Below are positions 1 through 5,715 of a DNA stretch of 9,609 bases, piece by piece. The notes under the pieces are model-generated. The model had not been told where the DNA came from. It saw nothing but the letters and a program-made list of their open reading frames with translations, and searched no databases. A program made the position numbers and the translations under genes. Location of the stretch: contig JASHTL010000013.1 in NCBI GenBank assembly GCA_030040595.1, forward strand, positions 1 to 9,609. Direction: 5' to 3'. Numbering within the stretch: the first letter of the stretch is position 1; every line of letters starts with the position of its first letter. Source of the stretch: Microcaldota archaeon (lineage in GTDB: Archaea; Micrarchaeota; Micrarchaeia; Micrarchaeales; CABMGC01).

Positions 1-135
1 AAGCCTGTCATTTTGGGGATAAGCCTCTATCCATTTTTAGGAGCTTGGGCTGTCCCCTATATGCACATCTTGCCCATACGTCAAGAGCGCAAAAGCCAGA
101 CAGGGTTAAAAAGGTGCTCTGAGCAACTTCTCTAG
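1..135 (+). other. Possible 3' end of an upstream gene (ambiguous)
   Basis: Frame 1 is open from the window edge to a TAG at 133-135 (44 codons). Its first half is hydrophobic (ILGISLYPFLGAWAVPY) and it ends in a basic tail, which could be the C-terminus of a membrane protein. Frame 3 is also open from the edge, to a TGA at 120-122, so neither reading is secure; an open stretch of this length is not rare by chance. I do not recognise a family. The TAG at 133-135 is in frame with dxr and rules out an earlier dxr start. Confidence 0.2.
106..114 (+). promoter_or_regulatory. Candidate TATA box for dxr
   Basis: TTAAAAAGG lies about 38 nt before the dxr ATG at 148. An archaeal start site about 25 nt downstream would give a leader of roughly 10-15 nt. 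The ATG is preceded by GGTCAT, a poor match to the archaeal Shine-Dalgarno core GGTGAT and very close to the start. Position and composition are the only evidence. Confidence 0.4.
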
Positions 136-147
136 CGGGATGGTCAT

Positions 148-1383
148 ATGGCTGAGTCGGTTAACATTGCAATACACGGATCCACGGGCTCGATAGGCAC
201 CCAGACTCTTGACGTCATTGGGAAGCTCAAAAGCAAGATAAGTTTCAGGGTTGCTGCGCTCGCCTGTAACGGCAACGTCGAATTGATGGAGAAGCAGATC
301 CTTACGCATAAGCCGGATTATGCTGCTGTGGCGAACGAGGAGAAGGCAAGATCGCTCAAGGCAAAGTTGAAAGGCAAGAGCAAGACTGAGATCCTTTCAG
401 GATCAAAGGACACTGCCGAGGTATGCGGATACGAGAATGTCGATTTCGTTGTCATAGGCACGTCAGGTTTCGCGGGCCTTGAGCCCACTCTGCACGCGAT
501 ATCAAAGGGCAAGAGGCTTGCAACTGCAAACAAGGAGACGTTCCTTGCAGCCGGCAAGATCGTCATGGACTCGGCAAAGAAGCATGGCGTCGATGTATTG
601 CCGATAGACAGCGAACCGAGTGCAATGTGGCAGTGCCTTGAATCTGAGGTCTGGCACGGTTCTGGAAACGAGCGCCACAGCGTAATCTGGGACCTGCAGC
701 GCAATGCAAAACATTCGATAGATCATTTTATCCTGACTGGCTCTGGCGGTCCTTTCCTAAGGGACAGGAAGGCCATGGCCAGTGCAACGCCTGAACAGGC
801 GCTCAAGCACCCTACGTGGAACATGGGCGGCCTTATAACGATAAGGTCGGCTACGATGATGAACAAGGGCATGGAGCGCATAGAAGCGTCTTCAATATTC
901 AACGTGCCCCTGGATATGGTGAGAATAGTAATACACCCGCAGAGCATAGTGCACTCCGGCGTTGTCCTGACCGATGGAAGCCAGAAGGTCCAGCAGGGAC
1001 CTCATGACATGCGCTACCCGATACAGTACTCGCTGACCTTTCCAGAGCGCTTTGACACAGGCCTGCCAAGGCTCAATCTGGCAGACGCAAAGAGGCTTGA
1101 CTTCGAGGAGCCTGACACCAGCCAATTCCCGTCGCTCCTTCTTGCAGAAAAGGCCGGCAAGGCGGGAGGCACAGCACCGGCAGTGCTCAATGCCTCTGAC
1201 GAAATTGCTGTTGCTGCGTTCATGAAGAAGAGGATAAAGTTCCTTGAGATGGCGGATGTGGTCGAGAACGCGCTTGAAAAGCACTCCCAGATACAGGATC
1301 CCTCGCTAGATCAGGTAATGAGAACAGACAGATGGGCCAGGGAAACTGCCTTGTCATACATAGACGAACGCACATCCAGGTAA
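148..1383 (+). CDS. dxr: 1-deoxy-D-xylulose 5-phosphate reductoisomerase
   Basis: Dxr (IspC) rearranges and reduces 1-deoxy-D-xylulose 5-phosphate with NADPH to 2-C-methyl-D-erythritol 4-phosphate, the committed MEP-pathway step, in the cytosol. The 411-residue product opens with the dinucleotide-binding motif GSTGSIGTQT (11-20). ATANKETFLAAG follows, then the metal-binding Asp-Ser-Glu at 154-156, TGSGGPF (197-203), HPTWNMGG (221-228), SATMMNKGMERIEA (234-247) and HPQSIVHS (263-269). The usual Asn, Lys and Glu ligands of the NKGxE block are at 239, 240 and 243. The family is about 400 residues; the slight excess comes from a longer segment around 165-190. Two oddities: the His that normally follows Asp-Ser-Glu is Pro157, and the usual LGxPDMR reads QGPHDMR. 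The ATG is the only plausible start because an in-frame stop lies 12 nt upstream. It appears monocistronic and converges on the next gene. Confidence 0.96.
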   Translation: MAESVNIAIHGSTGSIGTQTLDVIGKLKSKISFRVAALACNGNVELMEKQILTHKPDYAAVANEEKARSLKAKLKGKSKTEILSGSKDTAEVCGYENVDFVVIGTSGFAGLEPTLHAISKGKRLATANKETFLAAGKIVMDSAKKHGVDVLPIDSEPSAMWQCLESEVWHGSGNERHSVIWDLQRNAKHSIDHFILTGSGGPFLRDRKAMASATPEQALKHPTWNMGGLITIRSATMMNKGMERIEASSIFNVPLDMVRIVIHPQSIVHSGVVLTDGSQKVQQGPHDMRYPIQYSLTFPERFDTGLPRLNLADAKRLDFEEPDTSQFPSLLLAEKAGKAGGTAPAVLNASDEIAVAAFMKKRIKFLEMADVVENALEKHSQIQDPSLDQVMRTDRWARETALSYIDERTSR

Positions 1384-1531
1384 GAAAGTGCCTTCTATTC
1401 CCAAAACCCGGATATGGAAGCGGGCCGGACTCTCAAACCATGTTTCAGGCTTATGTCCTTCCCCACCCGCTTATACGGATAGGGCAGGTCCTGATATATA
1501 AGCAGTGCGCATAAGATGCGGTTTGCCCGGT
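1384..1531. other. Convergent intergenic gap
   Basis: This 148-nt gap separates the stop codons of dxr and of the convergent gene at 1532-2350. No strong T-run terminator, tRNA fold or convincing small ORF is visible. It contains the A/T-rich GATATATAAG at about 1493-1502, described separately. Confidence 0.5.
1493..1502 (+). promoter_or_regulatory. Orphan TATA-like element facing an antisense region
   Basis: GATATATAAG is a good TATA-like string on the + strand, but no + strand gene follows for about 1 kb. A start about 25 nt downstream would fall near 1525 and give a transcript antisense to the 3' end of the gene at 1532-2350. It could equally be a chance A/T patch or part of a 3' untranslated region. 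Confidence 0.2.
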
Positions 1532-2350
1532 TCAGGCATGCGGCAGATGCTGCCATGCCCTGGCAGAGATTGCCGTGTAAATCGGCCCATCAAGGCTTAT
1601 CAGGCCCGTAGATCGCATCTCACCGACTCCCTCGATGGCATCTCTGCGCTCCTTCGGCGTCTCATAGCCTGCGACTATGGTATGGCCATTCCTCATTATG
1701 CCAAGCTCGATGAGTTTGCCGTTCCAGACCTGAAGAGCGTCTATGAGAACACCTTCCCACCGGTGCGTATTCATTATGGAGTAATAGACAGTCTTATCCT
1801 GCTCTGCCGGCGCAAGGATGCCGCGCCTGTTGAATTCCTGCCTGCCGCCTATCCCCGACGCCTGTGCATCCCTGTTTATGTGGCCCAGTATCCGCTTTAG
1901 ATCGCCCTGTTTAGGCACAATGTCATGAAACTCCAATACCGCCTTTGCGGTAGCAGCGGCAATCGAGCTATTTATTGCAAGGTCACGTATGAATACCGCA
2001 TTTCTGCCCGTTATGGTCACCGTTACCGGCTGCAACTGCAATTCTATATGTCTCTTGACCTCATTGAGCGTGGCCTTGACCATCTTCGATACGCCGCGCA
2101 CTCCAGACCTATTGTCGACCTCGTATGGCTCAGCGTCCTCTGTGCCATACATGAATGGCATTCTCTTTACTTCCACTGAAAACCGCAGCTTTTCGCCGTC
2201 CACAGCCTGCCAGTATGCAGTCATGGTCCTTCCTTCTGGCCCTCTGAAGAGCTCTGTAATCACCCTGGGTAGCGCTATAGCTGTGACTGACTCAGGATCT
2301 GCCACCTTTCTAACCCCCTTTTCAAGGTTGCAGTCAACTGTGCGTATCAT
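1532..2350 (-). CDS. Hypothetical protein, family not recognised
   Basis: This encodes 272 residues that I cannot place in a family. It looks soluble, with no signal peptide and no obvious membrane segment. Visible parts are an N-terminal region of mixed charge, an amphipathic stretch (SKMVKATLNEVKRHIELQLQ), a strand-like run (PVTVTITGRNAVFIRDLA), and an Ala-rich helix (SSIAAATAKAVLEFHD). Then come RILGHINRDAQASGIGG and, near the C-terminus, WNGKLIELGIMRNGHTIVAGY. No nucleotide-binding P-loop, metal-binding Cys cluster or catalytic motif stands out. This strand is judged coding because the product has balanced composition and the ATG lies 32 nt from a clear TATA-like box, suggesting a near-leaderless message. 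It is divergent from the yjbQ-ispHG cluster and convergent with dxr. Confidence 0.72.
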   Translation of the reverse strand: MIRTVDCNLEKGVRKVADPESVTAIALPRVITELFRGPEGRTMTAYWQAVDGEKLRFSVEVKRMPFMYGTEDAEPYEVDNRSGVRGVSKMVKATLNEVKRHIELQLQPVTVTITGRNAVFIRDLAINSSIAAATAKAVLEFHDIVPKQGDLKRILGHINRDAQASGIGGRQEFNRRGILAPAEQDKTVYYSIMNTHRWEGVLIDALQVWNGKLIELGIMRNGHTIVAGYETPKERRDAIEGVGEMRSTGLISLDGPIYTAISARAWQHLPHA

Positions 2351-2378
2351 AATTCTCAGCTCAATTGTATCTTAAATG

Positions 2379-2386
2379 TTATATAT
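2379..2386 (-). promoter_or_regulatory. TATA box for the gene at 1532-2350
   Basis: On the minus strand this reads ATATATAA, centred about 32 nt before the ATG at 2350, implying a start site near 2358 and a leader of only a few nucleotides. Purine-rich AAGGC lies immediately upstream, where the archaeal BRE would be. Confidence 0.5.
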
Positions 2387-2508
2387 GCCTTTCCTTGGCA
2401 AGCGTCAATTTCCCCTGCAATCAACGTAAATGATTACGTCATTCGTAGATTGGCCTTTCTGGGATTGACGATAATTGCCATGGCATACATCGCTTCCTGC
2501 CGTAGGCA
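2386..2508. repeat. Cluster of inverted repeats between divergent promoters
   Basis: Several perfect dyads fall between the two divergent TATA boxes. ACGTAA-atga-TTACGT lies at 2424-2439 (6-bp arms, 4-nt spacer). CGTCAAT at 2403-2409 is mirrored by ATTGACG at 2464-2470. Three TGCC...GGCA dyads lie at 2386-2400, 2476-2485 (TGCCATGGCA) and 2498-2508 (TGCCGTAGGCA). The first abuts the minus-strand TATA box and the last lies just upstream of the plus-strand TATA box. They could be operators for one or more regulators. Short dyads are common by chance, so only the clustering and placement support function. Confidence 0.35.
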
Positions 2509-2517
2509 TTGGGTTAG

Positions 2518-2526
2518 TATAAAAAG
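2518..2526 (+). promoter_or_regulatory. TATA box for the yjbQ-yjbQ-ispH-ispG cluster
   Basis: TATAAAAAG lies about 41 nt before the ATG at 2563. A start about 25 nt downstream would give a leader near 15 nt. It is the strongest TATA-like match in the window and the first promoter upstream of the four-gene cluster. Confidence 0.55.
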
Positions 2527-2562
2527 CACACAATTTATCTTTCATTCAGGCGAAGTGTTAGA

Positions 2563-2973
2563 ATGAACATAAAGACCATCGAGATGGAGTTCAAGAAGGA
2601 TAAAGAAGGCCTTGGATTGATAGACATAACAAGACCTGTCGAGCACAGCGTCATCGAGTCTGAGATACAGAATGGCCTTGTAACCGTGCAGAGCGCAGAC
2701 CCCAATGTCTGCATAACGACCATGGAGTTCGAGCCTGGCACGATCAAGGACCTGAGAGCTGCGCTGGACAGGCTGGAGACGCCAGAGGCAAAGGTCAAGG
2801 GCAATGGCAAGGAGGAGAAGCAGGATGCAAGGCCTGTTCTTGTAGGGCCTAGCATAACCATACCTTTCAAGGATAACAGGCTGGTTGTGGGCAAGTGGCA
2901 GGAGATCGTGCTCATGGACTTTGACGGAGTGCAGAACAGGAAGCGCGTCGTGGTCCAGGTAGTTGGCGAATAA
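2563..2973 (+). CDS. YjbQ/UPF0047 family protein, diverged copy 1
   Basis: The 136-residue product matches the single-domain YjbQ (UPF0047) family in length and pattern. It has IDITRPVE (20-27), NGLVTV (37-42), ITTMEFEP (51-58), LVGPSITIPFKDNRL (93-107), GKWQEIVLMDFDG (110-122) and a VVQVVGE terminus. YjbQ proteins are small compact enzymes often annotated as secondary thiamine-phosphate synthases, though their physiological role is poorly settled. Two His positions conserved in the family are Asp here: Asp46 (for the His of the H-T/S-A motif) and Asp88 (for the His of the S-H-I/L-K segment). The Trp-Gln of the GxWQ motif (112-113) is kept. The usual catalytic chemistry may therefore be lost or changed. 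It heads a tight operon with its paralog (11-nt gap), ispH and ispG. Family assignment is fairly sure; function is not. Confidence 0.82.
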   Translation: MNIKTIEMEFKKDKEGLGLIDITRPVEHSVIESEIQNGLVTVQSADPNVCITTMEFEPGTIKDLRAALDRLETPEAKVKGNGKEEKQDARPVLVGPSITIPFKDNRLVVGKWQEIVLMDFDGVQNRKRVVVQVVGE

Positions 2974-2984
2974 CCAGTGGTTTT

Positions 2985-3428
2985 ATGGCAGTCAAGACAG
3001 AGGAGTTCTACGTAGACAAGCCAGTGGAAGACCTCTACATATCCGATATTACCAAACAGGTAGAGCAGCTGGTGGACAACAGCCACATAAGCAACGGCAT
3101 AGTCACAGTATTCATAGGCTGTTCCACGGCCTCTATAAGCACTATGAAGCACGAGCCGAGGAGCATCAAGGAGATGCACGCTACCCTTGAGATGCTTGCA
3201 CCATCCGGAGTTGAGTATGCGCACCATACCTCTACCGGAGACCTCAACGGCATCGGCAACGACAACAATGGTAAGAGCCATATCAGGTCAGCCATACTAG
3301 GGCCCAGCATAACGGTGCCATTGAAGGACGGGAAGCTAACGCTTGACAAGGACCAGGACATAGTCGTGCTTGATTTTGACATAATAAAGAGAAAGAGAAA
3401 GATAACTGTACAGATAATGGGAGAATAA
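2985..3428 (+). CDS. YjbQ/UPF0047 family protein, diverged copy 2
   Basis: This 147-residue protein is a tandem paralog of the preceding gene. Shared signatures are SDITKQVE/IDITRPVE, NGIVTV/NGLVTV, ST-M at 52-54, E-P at 57-58, LGPSIT and the V-V/M-GE terminus. It differs where the family is normally strict. The first conserved His is Cys46, and the GTWQ motif is reduced to DKDQ (121-124). Unlike copy 1 it keeps the other family His residues, in EYAHH (77-81, His80) and KSHIRS (97-102, His99). A Gly/Asn-rich loop (85-96) makes it longer than copy 1. Its TAA overlaps the ispH ATG by one base, so translational coupling with ispH is likely. It could be a diverged enzyme, a partner of copy 1 in a mixed oligomer, or a binding protein; the sequence does not decide. 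Confidence 0.82.
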   Translation: MAVKTEEFYVDKPVEDLYISDITKQVEQLVDNSHISNGIVTVFIGCSTASISTMKHEPRSIKEMHATLEMLAPSGVEYAHHTSTGDLNGIGNDNNGKSHIRSAILGPSITVPLKDGKLTLDKDQDIVVLDFDIIKRKRKITVQIMGE

Positions 3429-4375
3429 TGGTCGAGAAAGTCTTGCTTATAAGCCCGCGCGGCTTCTGCGCAGGGGTTGACCGTGCAATAGCCACCGTAG
3501 AGGAGGCACTGCACGTCTTCGGCGCGCCAGTTTACGTGAAGCACGAGATAGTGCACAACAAGATAGTATGCAACGAGCTGCGCGCCAAGGGCGCTGTCTT
3601 CGTTGAGGAAGTAACAGAGATACCCGAGGGCAGCATCTGCGTCTTCTCAGCGCATGGAATAGCCCCTAGCGTAAGGGCGCAGGCAAAGGAGCGCAGACTC
3701 TCCACAATAGACGCGACCTGCCCGCTTGTCACAAAGATTCATATTGAGATGGAGCGCTTTGCGAGGGAGGGGAAGGAGATAGTCTACATAGGCCATAAAG
3801 GCCATCCTGAAGCTATAGGCGTGATGGGCATAAGACCTGACATAACCCAGCTGATAGAGACCCCGGAGGAGGTCGAGCACATGCAAGTCAGGGATCCGCA
3901 GAAGCTGGTATACCTGACCCAGACAACTCTCTCTGTTGACGAGTGCAAGGCCGTGATATCCGCATTGAGGGCAAAGTTCCCGGCAATACAGTCTCCACCG
4001 TCATCTGACATCTGCTACGCTACGACCAACAGGCAGATGGCCATAAAGCAGGCTGTCAAGCAGTGCGACACCATAATAGTTGTAGGAAGCAAGAACTCCT
4101 CGAACTCGAACAGGCTTGTGGACACGGCCAAGTCGCTGGGAGTAGACGCGTATCTGGTGGATACGGTGGCGGAGCTGAATCCTGAATGGTTTTCAGGGAA
4201 GAGGAACGTGGGCATATCTGCAGGCGCCAGCGCGCCTGAGCACGTAGTCCAGGAAATGGCCGACTACTTCAGATCTGGCGGAGCTTCTGTAGAGAACCTA
4301 AATGTCATAAACGAGCACATGCAGTTCACGCTTCCGTTCGAGCTCTCAAGAGCCATACCTGGCAGGGGCAGGTAA
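3428..4375 (+). CDS. ispH: 4-hydroxy-3-methylbut-2-enyl diphosphate reductase
   Basis: IspH (LytB) is a 4Fe-4S enzyme that reduces HMBPP to IPP and DMAPP, the last MEP-pathway step, in the cytosol with electrons from a ferredoxin or flavodoxin. The 315 residues match the bacterial length. The three cluster Cys are visible: Cys14 in SPRGFCAGV, Cys98 in DATCPLV, and the Cys of SSDICYATTNRQ near 199. Substrate residues are His43 (EIVHNKIV), His76 (SAHGIAP), and His126 with Glu128 (GHKGHPEAIG). The Thr of TQTTLS, SxN in VGSKNSSNSNRL and the Ser of ISAGASAPE are also present. It appears fully functional. GGGAG lies 4 nt before the ATG, inside the end of the overlapping yjbQ copy 2. ispG follows after 28 nt. 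Confidence 0.97.
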   Translation: MVEKVLLISPRGFCAGVDRAIATVEEALHVFGAPVYVKHEIVHNKIVCNELRAKGAVFVEEVTEIPEGSICVFSAHGIAPSVRAQAKERRLSTIDATCPLVTKIHIEMERFAREGKEIVYIGHKGHPEAIGVMGIRPDITQLIETPEEVEHMQVRDPQKLVYLTQTTLSVDECKAVISALRAKFPAIQSPPSSDICYATTNRQMAIKQAVKQCDTIIVVGSKNSSNSNRLVDTAKSLGVDAYLVDTVAELNPEWFSGKRNVGISAGASAPEHVVQEMADYFRSGGASVENLNVINEHMQFTLPFELSRAIPGRGR

Positions 4376-4398
4376 TATAAAGGATAAAGCGCGATGTG
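4375..4398 (+). promoter_or_regulatory. ispG leader: SD and possible internal promoter
   Basis: GTGAT at 4394-4398 matches the archaeal Shine-Dalgarno core GGTGAT and lies 5 nt before the ispG ATG, supporting the start at 4404. ATATAAAGG at 4375-4383 is TATA-like and could drive ispG alone as a leaderless message, but it may simply be A/T-rich intergenic sequence. Confidence 0.4.
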
Positions 4399-4403
4399 AT
4401 ATC

Positions 4404-5675
4404 ATGCGCATAGAGATACCGAAGACAACCGAATGGACGCCGAGGAGGAAGAGTCTTCAGGTCAGGGTCAGGAACACGTGGATAGGGTCTGACTACCCTG
4501 TGGTGGTGCAGAGTATGACGAATACCGACACTGCCGACGTAAACAGGACAGTGGCCCAGATAATAGAGCTCTACAAGGCGGGATCAGAGATTGTACGCTT
4601 CACCGTCCAGCACAAGGAGATGGCAAAGGCAGTAAAGCCGATAAGGAAGATGCTTGAGGACCTCGGATACGACATACCGCTAATAGGCGATTTCCATTAC
4701 AACGGGCACCAGCTCCTCAGGGAGGTGCCGGAGTGCGCCGATGCCCTTGACAAGTACAGAATAAACCCGGGCAACGTCGGATTCGGAGAGAAGCACGACG
4801 AGAACTTCAAGACCATGATCGATGTTGCAAAGGATTACGGAAAGCCGGTGAGGATAGGGGTCAACTGGGGATCTCTGGACCAGACAATACTTACGAAGCT
4901 CATGGACGACAATTCAAGGAGCAAGACGCCGAAGAGCTCAGACGACATAATGGTAGACGCTGTTGTTGAGAGCGCTGTGCAGTCGGTTAGGAAGGCGGTA
5001 GAATACGGCCTGGAGCCCAACCAGATAATAGTCAGCACAAAGATCTCGGAAGTCCCGCAGATGGTCAAGGCCTATGAGCAGCTTGCGCCAAGAATAGAGC
5101 AGCCGCTCCACGTCGGTCTTACGGAAGCGGGACTTGGAAGCAAGGGAATCGCGGCATCAGCAGCAGCACTGGGATTGCTGCTTACGCAGGGCATTGGCGA
5201 TACGATAAGGGTCTCGCTGACTCCGGCTCCGGGAGCAAGCAGGTCTGAGGAAGTGATAGTTGCGAAGCAGATCCTGCAGTCCCTGGACATAAGGCAGTTC
5301 TCGCCGCTAGTCTCGAGCTGCCCGGGATGCGGAAGGACCACCTCCACGGTATTTCAGGAGATGGCCCAGGACCTGACCGGTTATCTGCAGGATAAGATGC
5401 ACGAATGGAAGAAGGAGGGATACGTTGGTGTTGAGGGCATGAAGGTTGCTGTCATGGGTTGCGTTGTCAACGGGCCAGGGGAGAGCAAGATGGCTAATCT
5501 CGGGATCTCGCTGCCTGGAAGCGGGGAGAATCCGTCATGCCTGATCTACGAGGACGGCAAGCAGGTTGCGTCTGTAAAGGCGAACGTCGCTTCAGAGGAG
5601 TTCAAGAGGCACATAGAGAACTATGTCAAGACCCACTACTCAAAGAAGATGACGGAACAAGCGAAGAGTAACTGA
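4404..5675 (+). CDS. ispG: 4-hydroxy-3-methylbut-2-en-1-yl diphosphate synthase
   Basis: IspG (GcpE) is a 4Fe-4S enzyme that converts MEcPP to HMBPP, the substrate of IspH, in the sixth MEP step. The 423-residue product has an N-terminal TIM-barrel (VVVQSMTNTDTADV; RINPGNVGF; RIGVNWGSLD; LTEAGLGSKG; GIGDTIRVSL). A C-terminal cluster domain follows, with Cys306 and Cys309 (SCPGCGRT) and Cys353 plus Glu360 (MGCVVNGPGE), the expected ligand set. It is longer than the E. coli-type enzyme (about 370 residues). The inserts and the block CPGCGRTTSTVFQEMA, with a following MHEWKKEGYVGVEGM, resemble the variant I associate with alphaproteobacteria, suggesting bacterial ancestry by transfer. The last residues (KKMTEQAKSN) are a short basic tail. 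It is the last gene of the yjbQ-yjbQ-ispH-ispG cluster. Confidence 0.97.
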   Translation: MRIEIPKTTEWTPRRKSLQVRVRNTWIGSDYPVVVQSMTNTDTADVNRTVAQIIELYKAGSEIVRFTVQHKEMAKAVKPIRKMLEDLGYDIPLIGDFHYNGHQLLREVPECADALDKYRINPGNVGFGEKHDENFKTMIDVAKDYGKPVRIGVNWGSLDQTILTKLMDDNSRSKTPKSSDDIMVDAVVESAVQSVRKAVEYGLEPNQIIVSTKISEVPQMVKAYEQLAPRIEQPLHVGLTEAGLGSKGIAASAAALGLLLTQGIGDTIRVSLTPAPGASRSEEVIVAKQILQSLDIRQFSPLVSSCPGCGRTTSTVFQEMAQDLTGYLQDKMHEWKKEGYVGVEGMKVAVMGCVVNGPGESKMANLGISLPGSGENPSCLIYEDGKQVASVKANVASEEFKRHIENYVKTHYSKKMTEQAKSN

Positions 5676-5676
5676 A

Positions 5677-5690
5677 GCTTTTTATTGCTG
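5677..5690 (+). promoter_or_regulatory. T-rich element: ispG terminator and/or putB TATA box
   Basis: A T-rich patch (T run at 5679-5683 within CTTTTTATTG) starts 3 nt after the ispG stop. It could be a U-tract terminator of the archaeal type. It is also centred about 33 nt before the next ATG at 5716, the expected spacing for a TATA-like box on a nearly leaderless message. No stem-loop precedes it. The two roles are not exclusive. Confidence 0.35.
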
Positions 5691-5715
5691 ATTCCTGATG
5701 TAATTAAGACCTTAG

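Noticed and set aside
892..1284. 130-residue minus-strand frame inside dxr
   Set aside because: It is a shadow of dxr, which has conserved motifs across the same stretch.
1400..1470. Possible tRNA-like segment between dxr and the convergent gene
   Set aside because: No consistent acceptor, anticodon and T-arm pairing could be drawn, and there is no GTTCRA-type T-loop in register.
1505..1900. 131-residue frame on the plus strand
   Set aside because: It starts with GTG only a few bases after the TATA-like patch, is Cys/Arg-rich without a domain, and is antisense to the better-supported minus-strand gene.
2535..3281. 248-residue open frame on the minus strand
   Set aside because: It is antisense to the two YjbQ paralogs, which have family motifs and proper promoter spacing. 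Its product is a low-quality Cys/Ser/Thr-rich string with no recognisable domain.
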